Assembly: GCA_030248215.1 (NCBI GenBank)
Contig: JASANG010002646.1
Span: 124,001-188,000 of the forward strand
Direction of reading: 5' to 3'
Length of the DNA stretch: 64,000 bases
Source: Enoplolaimus lenunculus
Taxonomy: Eukaryota > Nematoda > Enoplea > Enoplida > Thoracostomopsidae
Made by a program: the position numbers and the translations under genes
Notes under the pieces: model-generated
Databases searched by the model: none
Told to the model about the DNA's origin: nothing
Seen by the model: only the letters and a program-made list of their open reading frames with translations
Shown here: piece by piece, positions 1 to 11,646 of the stretch
Layout of the letters: each line of letters begins with the position of its first letter
Numbering within the stretch: position 1 is the stretch's first letter

Positions 1-510
1 ATTTTCAAATATTTAATTGCAACCCCAGACTCGTTAGACAAAACATTAAAGCCCGTTAACATTTGGAACATTAATTTTTCAATATTTCGAAATATTTCAA
101 ATAACATTCAGCAGCGGCTGGCCTATCTAGTTCCAATGGGGTGTAATGAAAACCAAACACATAGCGCCGTCCGCTTTCCGACTATTTTTCTCAACATCTC
201 CGAAGCGCATCGACTCGCCAGGTCAATCTACCCCTTTGAACTCTTGCCCACTTCGCCCAACAAAGTCCGCCGTATACAACCGCCTATAATAATATTTCAC
301 ATTTTAAACTATCGAAGAACATACGCCTTAACGCAGTAGTATAAGCATATTCCTAAGCCTAAGCCATATAAATTAGCCTAACTTAAACTTATTTTACTGA
401 AGTCCCGCAAAAAAACGGTACGTTCTGGGTCCAGTTTGAATCAAAACAAAAATTGGTATTACATTACTCCCTATCTCATTTAATATATGCATGTTACACC
501 ATGTTACATA

Positions 511-975
511 CGGAGCAACTTTTTTACATACATAAAATTCAGAAAATTATTAAGTCTTGAATATAAGACAACTATTTCTTGAAAAGAAGAAATTTATGTC
601 TTATAATCTAGGCAACAGTAATTTTGTGGATCTGAGCTGTTTAGTGGCTATTAATGCGTGAAATACAAGACAGGTGTCATGAAAATTTAGAAAGTAGCAG
701 TCTTGAATTTTCAATAGAATTTATTTTGTGTATTGAGGTGAGAGAGTTGTCTGCACTTTCTTAAATTTTAAAATATTCAAAACATCAATACCTGGTATTT
801 TAGACATTAATAGCTTCAAACAACTCAGAAATTTGTGTCTGAAAGGGTTAAATCATAAAAGTCTTATAATCACAAAATTACCGTTGTTAATTTATAAGAC
901 AAATATTTTTTCAAGAAATTGCCTTATATTCAAGAGTTAAATTTCTGATTCTTATGCATGCAAAAAGTTGCTCCG
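511..975. mobile_element. Foldback element with about 110-bp inverted repeats
   Basis: The left arm begins CGGAGCAACTTTTT at 511. Its reverse complement, with scattered mismatches, runs to 975 (AAAAAGTTGCTCCG). The matching arms include CTTGAATATAAG, TTTCTTGAAAA and GTAATTTTGTG. About 250 bases separate the arms and encode nothing I recognise. This is the form of a non-autonomous DNA transposon of foldback or long-TIR type. I could not fix a target-site duplication. Confidence 0.6.
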
Positions 976-989
976 TTATTCATATGATG

Positions 990-1058
990 TGTATACACTA
1001 TAAAAATGGGGAGTCAAATAGTCAAATTCGACTCGACTCCCCATTTTTTGCAGTGTAT
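990..1058. repeat. Short hairpin-forming inverted repeat
   Basis: Two arms, each containing AATGGGGAGTC or its complement GACTCCCCATT, face each other around a loop of about 20 bases. The outer bases (TATACACT and AGTGTATA) also pair. The whole unit is under 70 bases and lies just outside the 511-975 foldback. It may be a solo end pair of a small inverted-repeat element, or a structured RNA if transcribed. The first is more likely in this context. Confidence 0.5.
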
Positions 1059-3339
1059 AAATAATCAAACTTGAAGGATATCTTTGCCTCTGGGTTGTGC
1101 TCGGGTTCCCACCAACCTAAGTTTATGTCACTCACACGTTACCACACGTGCACTACGCACATCCATCGTTCCCTTATACTGTTTTAAAGAGGCTAGCTGT
1201 ACTGTTACCGCAAAACTGTGTGCGGACACATTTTATCTAAAATGCCCGTAGAGTTTATTACCTTACTGGACATGGATACAGTTTGCGCATATGTTAATAT
1301 AAAATATAGAGTTGTGCGAACTGTCGGACTTTATCGTTAAATTCTAAAATTGTCGTCGGAAAGCGGTAAGATACTTAATTTACCGAAATAAAAAAATATG
1401 ATTTCCCCGTCTAAATTAGAACTTTCCGCCAAAATTTGGATTTTCCCGCCAAAATTTGAATTTCCCTCACAAAACTTGACTTTCCCGCCAAAATTATAAT
1501 TTTACGCCAATTAGTCTCGATGATACATCTGGATGGCCTGTACATTGATCACTGTAGTGGCTGTGCTGGCATGGACAGGGTCGACGCGGCGCTGCCATTT
1601 TTACGGTGAAGCTCAATTTTTGCAAAATGCGGCAACTTTGATACAATTATTGGACTAAACACCTAGCCGAAAGTCTCCTCCCGCAACCCCAGAGCGATAG
1701 GACTTGTGATGTGACGCTCGCATTTGTCATATGTTGATTGCAGCTTATCTGGGGATTTTACTGCTAATTGAATTTCATCGTTCATATGCGTCAGCCTATT
1801 ACGATAATCACTAAGCTTGCCTAGACTTTGCTGCAAAGTATCGGCTTCGCTGTTTATTTGCTATCACATCAATTGATTGCGTGCAGTTAATTTCTCGAAT
1901 GACGTTCGCGCAGAGCGCTTTGCGTTGCTGTTGACGCAACGTAACTTGAGCCATATAGTGAAAAATTCAGTAAACAAATTACTGAATTGTCATTAACTAG
2001 GCAAATTGAAGAAAAAAACTTTCTCTCTATTACCGACAGCGAGGGGAATTAGGTATAGATATTCTCCCGACAACCGAGACTGACAAAAGTTTTGGCAAGG
2101 TAAATGGGCATAATTGATGTCTCGACTGCTGAGAGCTTTTATGAGAGTAGCTGAGCGAAATATATAAAGTGTCTCGCCTATCGAGAGTGACACAAACCTG
2201 ACAAAAATAATTTTGCTCTTGCATTAATTGAATTCTGAATGTAATAATAAAAAATGTTTTATTTTATAACAACAAATTATATTAAATCAGTCTAATTAAG
2301 TGAGACGAGACAAAAGAAACAACACTATATGTCTTGTTTCTGAAAACTATACCAACCACAATATGATGCTAATGTCAATACGCTATTTACCTATTCAAAT
2401 TGTTTCACACAACGTGACACCCTGGTTCTTTTGTGAAACTTTTTGAAACGTTTTATTGGGTTTAAAAGGTACAGCTTTTTAGCCCATGTAAACGTCAGGG
2501 GTGGAACGTTTTCTTGCCGGACTGCCGTAGTGTGCATCCAAAAAGGTCAGGTATTCAAGGTTAAGTAACCGAATCAAGCCAACAGAAAACGAGAGACTTG
2601 AATTTCCAAAACGATCTATTGCGCGATCTTTCCTCGTTCATAATACGCAAGCTGGATTTTTAGATGCTATATTTAGTTTTTACGCCTGGCTATTTGCTAC
2701 GAGCGTATCTGTTAGTCCTGGAAACAATGGCTGGGTTCCAGAAGCCCAATCTAAAGCCGGCCACTGACATAGTCGATTTTGACCCATAAAACCAGAGATC
2801 AGTTAAGATGTTAAAAAATGAAAAATTTTGAAATAGTTATTAAAACTACAAAGCTTAAATGAAATGTTAACTTATGTTAAATGCAAACTTTTAAGTCTGC
2901 ATATCTCTGCAGCCCAGCCAATCGCTCCTGGTACCAGAGCTTTACAAAATTATTATACGTTCGACGCCAGATCATGTAGGTCAGTAAAATATAGAAAGCG
3001 TAATTTTAATAGTTAATGAAGTATGACAAATTTTGTTAAGATTTATGGCAAATATCGGCAATCGAAATCCAAAATTTTCCATTACTAGGACATAAAATCT
3101 TAATCGCAAGTGCAGTTTGAATGCTTAGCTAGTGGCTCGTAGAATTCAACGCAGAAACGTGTTTGTTATGCTCAATGGGCAGCTCAGAATTTTCTCTTTG
3201 GTTTGCAAATTATAATGCAAACTGAATGTGTACATGAACAGACTTACCGAACCGTGCTTGTAACTGGGTAATGTTTTTTCATACCAAAATTTTCTGCAAG
3301 CGATGTGCACTGCCCTTTTCGGAGTTTTGCCCAAACTGG

Positions 3340-3860
3340 ACTAAGTTGTGCGGCCTTAAGGGTGATTGCGAAGTAGTAGGAACAATTGACAACGGTCGGA
3401 TTCAAACCAGCGACATTTGCATAATCTAGCCAACGCTTTTACCAACAGAGCTATTGCGGCACTACTTCAACTCTTGTGCTAGCTATTATATACGTTTTAA
3501 CTAGTTACCACGCTGTGTACTATGCAAACACTTACATAAATTGCCCTTAAGATCGCGCAACTTTATATCGTGAATACGATGGGATCGCAAGGGCAAACTC
3601 CGCGGTGTGAGCCCATGAAAATGGTAGCTAGCACAAGTGGTTGAAGCAGTGCCGCGATAGCAATCCAGCCGTGGTCAATTGTTTTGACAACTTCACACTT
3701 ACAGAACGCTTATATTCATTGCCCTTAAGACCGCACAACCTTACAAGGACCTCGTCTGAAATTGAATCCTGACCCTCTTGCACTCTAGTCGAAAATGCTA
3801 CCACTACACCATGTGGGCATGTTAACGTGCCCAGGTATGACAACATTTGCGTAACATTTT
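3340..3860 (-). repeat. tRNA-derived SINE-like cluster
   Basis: On the minus strand, 3394-3463 reads as a tRNA-like segment with A box TAGCTCTGTTGG and B box GGTTTGAATCC. A second tRNA-like segment at about 3750-3820 has TGGTGTAGTGGTAGCAT and a weak B box. Both adjoin versions of ATTGCCCTTAAGACCGCAC, in opposite orientations. The acceptor stems do not pair well, so these are not functional tRNA genes. The second segment is related to the one at 36030-36110. Confidence 0.5.
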
Positions 3861-4212
3861 GCACATATTAAGACACTTCGTACAGTTGGTCGTCCCACAC
3901 CGCGAGTGCAAACACCCCGAATGCAAGGGCTATCTGATTGCACTGCCTGTCTCGATGAGACCGTTATGTTGGAACAAAGCGTCTGCATGACTCTTTTGCA
4001 AGTCTTCGCCAAAGATAAGGAAAGGACCACTCAGAAACCTCGATGCAGAAGGTTCGAGTCATACTAAACACAAAACCTTGTTGCTTCACAAATAATGACT
4101 GATATTTTTTGCGATTTTCTGCATACGTAAATCTATATGTATGCTGTGTATTGCTGCGCGGTTGTTCAGCACACGCGAACAACAATGCGTAATGAAAAAT
4201 ATTGCTAGTCCG

Positions 4213-4612
4213 CAGGGTGTGACCGGATGTCCGGTTCCGGTGTAATATCCGGCAAAAACGGGTATCCGGTATAAACCTACCGGATGCCGGATATTTACGA
4301 TTGTGGTACCGAATATCATAAAACTGCTTTTTACAGGTGATCAATAATTTTTTACTGCGATTACACTTCTGGGCAAGCCAAGAAGTTCAAGTTTTGATAC
4401 GTTTTCAGCTACTTTTAACTTATGCAAGCGAGCGAGAGTTAAACCGCATTTTTGCACTAAATAACTTCAGTTTATTCGCTGCAATTATCAACTTTATAAT
4501 AGACGAAACATTTGAGCATGCTAAAAACGGTGACAAAATAAGTTATTTTAACATATACAATATCCGGTATCCGGTTCACGTATCCGGTGAATCAGTATCC
4601 GGTCGCGCCCTG
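4213..4612. mobile_element. hAT-like MITE, CAGGGTGT/GCGCCCTG ends, perfect 8-bp TSD
   Basis: The element starts CAGGGTGTGACCGGAT and ends CCGGTCGCGCCCTG. It is flanked by the identical 8-mer CTAGTCCG at 4205-4212 and 4613-4620. Subterminal CCGGT and ATCCGG motifs are repeated inward from both ends. There is no transposase frame. An 8-bp duplication and CAGGG-type ends are hallmarks of hAT transposons. The same family recurs at 5057, 10906, about 17902, 31621 and, in fragments, elsewhere. Confidence 0.8.
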
Positions 4613-4836
4613 CTAGTCCGTTGCCGGTTATTTAGCGTCTCAGCATTTGCTGCAACGCCGTTGTATGTTATATGTTGGTTTTTCGACTCTATTAATAAAT
4701 CTCATACCTACTGTACTATTTGTATTTACGCTAAAATGAAGTTAAGCAAATTTATACTTTGGTAGTACTAAACGTAAATATTTTAGGTTGCGTAATAATA
4801 TCCACTTTGGCTTGTGTAGTGAAAAATGAAATAATA

Positions 4837-7800
4837 ATGTCATTCACCAAACGCAACTGGCGAAATCGACCTGAACCGGTACCCACGGCACACGTTCCTC
4901 CAGTCAAAGTTTCAGCAGGTGTCATAGCTGATGGCTGCAGTGATCCTCCTCGATCGCCTGTGACATTTGTAAGTTTACTTGATTGACATAGTATGTGAGC
5001 TGAATTTCATGTATGTAATCTGTGTGCTGACATAGAAATAAATACATACCTACCAGGGTGCAACCGGGATTCCGGTTTCGGCATTTTTTCACTTTCACGT
5101 TCTGGTAAATTTTTACCTGAATTCAAAATTTCGGTACGTATTAAATTTTGGTCGGTGCAAATTAACAAAGCTTACTAAAAATGACTATAAAAATTAAATA
5201 TAAATAAACCATCGACGGTAGATTGCGCTTTCGTGGATTATGAAAATCTAAAATACAGCAGGTAAAGTGAGTACGTATCTCCAACTAAGGGTTATTTTAT
5301 CAAATAATATTGCGAAAAAGAAAATTAAAATAAAATTTTTCGTTGGCATGTGTTTTCCATTTTGCGGTTCCGTTTCCGGTGACCAGTTCCGGTACATTGT
5401 AATTCCGGTGGCACCCTAAACACTATTATATCCTTCGTGATTATGATTCTGTGTTTAGGAAAATGTACACTATCACGAAACGTCACCAGGCGCTGGAAGT
5501 AGTGGGTCGGGATTTTTTCGCCGTCACCGAGCGAGTACAACTGCTGGTTCAGGGTTCGTGACAGGAGAAGGGCATCGGCATTATCAACAGTTGCCTCGAT
5601 CTGCATCCGGACTGTCTTCCTATTTGTATCCGTCTGCCCCTGGTCTTCGATATCAGGCAGCTAGCGAGCTTGTGTTAACTCCTCCACGTGAACATCAACA
5701 TAATTATTTTCAAAATCATCATTCAAACTCTGCTCATTCACACAGGACTGCAAATGCTGCGTATTTGACTGTAAATTCGGGTATTCGTGATGGCAACGGC
5801 GCCGGAATAAGAGGGCCATATTCACAGCTCAATCGCAGTAATCCAATGTTTCTTCATTACGCAGTTAGTCAAGATACGTTTCCAGTTGCTGCTACAGATG
5901 CGGGTGTGAATAGACCTAAAAGTCAGTCTTTGATGCGATACCATCATTATGACGGGGCGTCACAGGGAAATTTAATGACAGCTGTCGCTAATGGCAACTA
6001 CTATACTCTGCAGCCTAGTGCCTGTACTGGTGGCAGTGGTAGTGGTGGTGGTGGTACCGCTGGTCGACAGCCGAAACGGTGTCATTCAATGTCGTCAACG
6101 TACGGGTCGACAAACACAATTGGACCAGTGAGCATGGTAAGTAAATAAATATATAAATGTACATTTTTTGTTTTGTACCTATGCGCTCGTGGCAATTGAT
6201 GACTAACCGTAAATTTTCAAGGTCAGATTCAAAATCTTATCAGGCGATGCAGATCCAAGTTGAAAAAGCCGCATTCATTCATTGTTGTGTCAACGCTGAT
6301 TCAGGTTTTAATGAAAAAATCTGCCATATAGTCAAAATGACTGTCATATAGTCAATAAAATGACCCGAAAACTGTAGCTACCAATTCGGCATTGGCAGAA
6401 TATGTTTAGACGACAAAACATTGTTTGTTTTTTTACATTGTCTCTCTGTCCTATGTTTGAATTTTTCAAAATTATCTGGCAAAGTTTGCCAGATGTCCGG
6501 ATAGGCATATAATTTATTTTTTCCGGTGCTGTTCTCTAACATATGGATAGTATAATATCTTGTCTCATTTGGCATCTGAGTTTATGTCTTTCCAACTAAA
6601 CACCCATTACTTCGAACCTGTAATTCATTCATTCTTTGAGTGATTAGCTAACAAAGTTAGCTCAGCTAAGTACGTTTGAGTTTAGTTTTTGTATGAATGA
6701 ATGTTTATTTAACAGACAGAATCTTTCACTGGATCAATGCAATTTTCTTCTGAAGATGACCTGTGCACTGCGCGAACTGAGCTACAAAGGTATGTTGTTT
6801 TTGAAAACTGAAATCTAGTCTGATAATTTCAGTTAATAATTACTGCGTATTTTTGGACCATGTTAACTATAGGGACCAACCTTAGTAAGCCTAAGCATAA
6901 ACGTCAGGCAACTTTGTTGTTGAATGTTTGAGGAACGGCATGGTTATTTTTTAAGTTTCAAAGTACGAGTCTAGCTCAAATTTTGGAATTTTGACCCACT
7001 TTTGCTTACAGTTAAGGTTGAGCTACGTTCGGCATCGTGTGCGGATTCATGACGGCATGACACAACAAGGTTTTTTAAGAAAGCCCTTTTTTCACGTGCA
7101 GTGCAGCCCTCCGCTGCTATATACGTTTAACATAACCTTATAATAACATGCGTTTTAGTCATCGGCAACGAATCAGCAATTTGGAACGTCAAATACAACA
7201 GCTCAGCATGAACTTGGGCGCATCGCAGCCAGAACAACAAGATGAGGTATGTTATACTAACCATTTGCTGCGTCCCTACGGAGTGGGGAGACACTTCAAC
7301 GGGACGGGAAAGCCGTTTGACAACCCGTTGGGGGAATTCTTTAGTGGGAGCGTATATATTTGTTTCTGTTACAGCTGTTTGGCATCAGTTTGTTTGTGGT
7401 TTTATTTTGCGTATGGAACGCATACCTAACACTTCAGCGCACTTATTTTGTGTCTACTAGATTTTTCTGTCAGACAAATCAATGCATATGGATTTAGGAT
7501 TTTTTGTGTGTTGTATATATTTTGTACAAGTGTTTGACAATAGTGTGAAACTGTTGTAGTAAAACTTCTGACCTGAATTTGAAGGATGAAATCAGCGAAT
7601 TGAAACCAATGAAATTATTCGACGCGGACAACAATGAAATTACGTCTGATACAGTAGTTGCACAACGAAATTGTACGAGCGCAACAACAGAAGATTTGTT
7701 GCAGTGTCAACCGAGAGCTCAACGGCAGCAAACACAGGTTGCAGTCGCAACTGAAGACAGTGAAACGTGTTGCGATGAAGGCGGCGACAGTTGTAGCACT

Positions 7801-10800
7801 GATACTGGCAACTGTACTACTGATACGGTTGACGTTGTTGAACGATTGCGGCTACAGTTAAAGTAAGTATAGTGCCGCCCTAAGAAGGCTTAGAGAAAGT
7901 GGTTTCATTGATAGGGAAATGAGAGCATTTGCAGTTTCGGTTGGTAATAATCTGCATATTTTATTATTATTCATTTTAGTGGTCTTAATCATTTCTTTGT
8001 GAGAAATTACACCACCCAGATACTGCTAATTGACTGCAGAGGAAATGGTGGCGTAGTTAAATTAATGACCCGTATTGTTAATAATGTGTAGCACCTATCC
8101 ATAGTTGCTGATAGGTCTTGTAACTTTCGAACCAATGATTGAGGCTCAAAATTCAGCAATTTTTTCCCATTTCATTGATTCTACTCCAGTACGAATTTTG
8201 AGTACAGCAACTGCAATAGTTAACGAGTTTGAAAACCTATCGCTAACTGGTGATAGTTGATATACACATTTGAGAATATGGCCCAATATCTTACTATGTT
8301 CTAGTAATTGTGCTTTGCTACCGTTTTCAACGTACTAATATTGGTTTATGTATTTCGTAACGTACGTATCACTCACTACTGATTTCGTACACGTGACCTT
8401 TTATTTGTTTATAATAATTAAGCTTTTGTATTTCTTGTCGTTGTAGATATGCAAACGAAAAAGCTGCCACATGGAAAATGGCGTATAAACGGGCAACCGA
8501 TCAGTCAAAACAAATGGTGAGTTTGTAGAAGGGTCGCGATACAACATAATATAAAGCACTTCCAGCTTTTATGCTACATACAACGCTTGCATGAAGTGTT
8601 TTAACCTCTGACTTTTTTCAAAGCGGATACGGGAGCTTTCAAATACTTTATGTAGTCCCTTGAATTTCGATAAAAACATAGCTTAATGACGTGAGACCAG
8701 TGAAATGAGCTGGTCACTTGAATTTAGTTGCTATATACATACGCTAAATCGTATACATAAACAGTGTCACATCGCAGTTTATTACTATTATTTTTATTAT
8801 TATTATTATTATTGGAACATTTACAGGAAAACACAAACACTTTGCTGCTAGAAAAGTATCGTCGCCTGAAAGCAAAAGCTCGTGACCGTCTTCGTGAACA
8901 GGAAGAACGAATGACAGAAGGACAGGCGGAGACGGATGAACTGAGAGTGAAACTAGCACGAACATCAGAACAGTTGGCAGCTGCGACTGCTAAGGTGAAT
9001 ATTCACGAGTTATGTTGGATTGGTTGGTAGCGTACGCAACAGTATGATGATTCGGGCATTTGTGGCCATATTCTCAGTTTTGTGTAGCATCTTTTATTAG
9101 TTAGCGATAGGTTTTCAAACAGACGAACTGTAATTCCGGTTCTCAAACTTGGTGCAGGAGTAGGGCAAATCAAATGCGTAAAATGTGCTGAACTTCGAAG
9201 CCTAACCTCTAATGGTTTGAAAACTGGAAGACATATCACCAACTGGTGATAGTTGCTGCACACATTTTGTTGATGCCGACCTTGGTTTATTTGAATAGCA
9301 TTGACTATTGGAAATGTCGAAAATTCGTGAAATGTTTTGGAAAACTCTTGTGCTTTGCTTTAACGCGCTGTTTATGTGATCATAAATATAACCGTCGTAC
9401 TTGATATTACGTTTGTTATTGTAAGGAGTGTAATATCTTTACCCGCCAGCATAATAATTTAGCATTAAGTGACACCGGAAGCATTTTGAGGTACGGAACG
9501 CTACAAAAGATGTAAGGCTGTGCTTTACTTGCTTACATCAAGCCAAAGCAATACGCGCTTATTTAGCTTGAAATTTATTCAAATTTTGCAACCACGGTTG
9601 GAGTGTATCTCTTTCCCACACGTTTGCACCAGCTGGAGCCAAATTAGGTCTGCCCACTGCTATTAGGATGCATCCCTGATTTTTGTTACGGTAGTAAGGT
9701 AGTATACACGGTATTTTTCACTATGCACCCGGTTCCCGTATTACATCCAAATTAGTTGGCAAGATTTTCCGATATTGTTTGTTGTTGTTCATAATTATGA
9801 GTTTCAAAAGTTACAATATTGAATTTCTTTGACGAATTTTTCTTTTAGAACTAATTTGTAAAAGCACAAGGCTGGCGAAGTCAAGAATTTTGATGAATAT
9901 CTTCAAAATAGCAGTTTAACGCTTCAATTTAAGCAGTAAAACATTGTATGGAGGCGTTTGATATTTTGTCGATGAATTTTAGCAGACAATGTTGGACGCA
10001 AACAGCAAACCCCTCCTGCGTGGCAAACCATCGTTGGTCAATATCACGTTTCCAGGGTTACGTTCGCATTCCACGTCGTCAAACTCAACAGCTTCTGTTC
10101 AAAAGTCAACGTGTAATGGTGCCAAAATGAACAGTCCGATACAACAGCAGCTGCAACTGCAGTCAAAACAACAGCAACAACAACAGCAGCAGCAAGATGA
10201 AAGCAAACAATTAAGTGTTGGCCAGGAAAAAGCAATATCTGACCTACAGTGTCAAGCATCTGCACAATTGGCACGTGCTGCGTTTTTGGCTCAATGTTTA
10301 CGACAAATTGGTGATTCGAAACAATCAGGAAAGAACGCAGATTTAAACATGGTTTTGGGTTTGTCGCCGTGTAAGTGTCGTCTTTAGTCTTGTTTTGAAC
10401 AGTGATGTTTCTAAAGGTACTATTTTTGTTTTGAGTGAGGTAAAATCACTAATTTTTACGCTGTATATGCATGCTACTGTTCGGAATTGGAGTGCGTATT
10501 AACAATTTTGTATATTCAGTTGAATAAAAAGAATTACAGAAGTCGCAGTAGGATTGGTATCGACGATGAGAATCAGATCTCTTGTCGACAAAAATTGGTT
10601 TTTTCGGTTATTTCCAGGCCCCAGCCGTCGTTTCGTTTCATAATCGGAGATTTGCGAACAAAGAAATAAGGAAAAAGTCTTGATTTTTGTTACTGGCGAT
10701 ATTAAACAGCTATCATATCTTAACATAATTTTCTAAACCTTTCTAAGTCTGCATTGCGAAATTTTAAATTTTTGTCGTACTTCATACTAAGATTAACGGA

Positions 10801-11646
10801 ACGAAAGTTTACAAACAAAGAAATATGGGAAAGCCTAAAATTTCAGGTCATTGACTTTAGATTTTATGTTTGCTCAACGCGGGAGCCAAATATACACAAA
10901 TCAGGGTGCAAAGCGGAACTGGATTATACCGGAATATGAATCGGAACAGCAAATTTATACCGGAATTGTAATCGGAATCGGAACTAGAAAATTTGGGACT
11001 GTACGGATAATTTGTATTGACAAATCGCAATTCTAATCAGAATCGGAATTCCGGTTGCACCCTGCCACTGTTGCGTAACATCGTAAAGAAAGTTTATTTT
11101 ATTGCTTACAAACGAAGTTTACGGTAACGTATTTTTCACTTCCCCGAGTAGGTAGAACAACACCATTTGACTAGTAACCTGATTCAAATTGTATATAAAT
11201 TTTGAACATATTGAAAAACAATTTTTCGTTCTCAATGCGGACCTTAGGATGGTAAAAAAATCACATTTTTTAAAAATTCAAATTAGGAGTGGAATGATCA
11301 GGGAAGGTCATGAGAAGCTCTGTCAGGGGTACTGCTTTATTTTGGATTTAATGTTTTTATTTTTTCAGCTTGTGGTTCGTCTGTGACCGAATCTGAGCCT
11401 GAATCGTCATGTGACAACAACGCAACAAAACCGACTTCGAATCGAAACAACACAAACACAGTGACGTCACCGTTTGTGACGGGCGAAAATGCACCCGAAG
11501 ACACAGCGATGTTGCTACGTCAAGCGCAAATGATTTTGCGAAAATCAGAAATGCTTACAAAAGATTTACAAAAAGTACACGCGTTTGCTCAAGAGAAAGT
11601 TGCCGAGTCTACCGCTCATTCCATTAATTCGTGCGAGACTCAGTAA
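4837..11646 (+). CDS. Gene A: uncharacterised coiled-coil / low-complexity protein, 9 exons, 716 aa
   Basis: Exons are 4837-4968, 5459-6136, 6716-6789, 7159-7246, 7585-7862, 8447-8516, 8827-8994, 9986-10370 and 11369-11646 (TAA). All junctions are GT-AG and all phases agree; the total is 2151 bases. The acceptor before 7585 has a weak pyrimidine tract and is the least certain. I chose ATG 4837 as the first ATG in frame; no earlier in-frame ATG lies after the last upstream stop. The protein begins MSFTKRNWRN, then has a long Ser/Gly/Tyr/His-rich region (about residues 45-270). Heptad-like coiled-coil segments follow around residues 290-325 (LERQIQQL) and 425-496 (KYRRLKAKARDRLREQEER). A polyglutamine run and a helical patch (AQLARAAFLAQCLRQI) come next, then a C-terminal helical segment (MLLRQAQMILRKSEML). 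No catalytic domain, signal peptide or membrane segment is visible. I do not recognise the family; a cytoskeletal, centrosomal or Golgi scaffold is only a guess from the coiled coil. Confidence 0.75.
5057..5415. mobile_element. hAT-like CAGGGTGCA element in gene A intron 1
   Basis: It starts CAGGGTGCAACCGGGATTCC and ends ATTCCGGTGGCACCCT, the family TIR in inverted orientation. It lies wholly within the first intron of gene A (4969-5458), only about 40 bases before the exon 2 acceptor. It carries no protein. I could not see matching flanks, so the copy is probably old. Confidence 0.65.
8076..8292. repeat. Dispersed repeat with TATCACCA(A/G)TTGG-type ends
   Basis: This region, 9095-9265 and 49960-50190 share inverted ends built from CTATCACCAACTGG / CCAGTTGGTGATAG and an outer ACACA(T/G)TTGAGAATA. 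Part of the same end occurs at 36925-36990. Both first copies lie in introns of gene A. It is a short inverted-repeat, non-coding element. The family and target duplication are not resolved. Confidence 0.45.
9095..9265. repeat. Second copy of the TATCACCA inverted-end repeat
   Basis: The ends are AGCGATAGGTTTTCAAAC and, facing it, GGTTTGAAAACTGG followed by TATCACCAACTGGTGATAG. It resembles 8076-8292 and 49960-50190. It lies in the intron between gene A exons 7 and 8. Confidence 0.45.
10141..10196 (+). repeat. CAA/CAG repeat encoding polyglutamine in gene A
   Basis: A mixed CAA/CAG run inside gene A exon 8 encodes nine consecutive glutamines, preceded by other Gln-rich sequence. Mixed codons suggest a stable rather than a recently expanded tract. 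Polyglutamine next to coiled-coil segments is common in scaffold proteins and fits the rest of gene A. Confidence 0.8.
10906..11069. mobile_element. hAT-like CAGGGTGCA element in gene A last intron
   Basis: It starts CAGGGTGCAAAGCGGAACTGG and ends GGAATTCCGGTTGCACCCTG. About 165 bases long, with GGAAT/CGGAA motifs throughout and no coding capacity. It lies in the intron before the last exon of gene A. No clear target duplication was seen. Confidence 0.7.

Larger units (their letters stand above)
1..4836. other. Intergenic, repeat-rich, no gene seen
   Basis: No open frame here is supported by splice sites, domain content or start context. The stretch holds a long foldback element (511-975), a short hairpin (990-1058), a cluster of tRNA-derived repeats (about 3340-3860) and a hAT-like element with CAGGGTGT ends (4213-4612). 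Around 2455-2530 there is a degenerate end of the CCTAAG-core element family, and about 330-400 holds CCTAAG-rich sequence of the same kind. The open frames on both strands at 3964-4765 overlap the 4213-4612 element and look like chance. The right end should hold the promoter and 5' UTR of gene A, but I cannot point to a core promoter motif. Confidence 0.6.

Noticed and set aside
3964-4765. Open frames of 126 and 142 codons on the two strands
   Set aside because: They overlap the hAT-like element 4213-4612 and its flanks. There is no domain, no splice support and no sensible composition.
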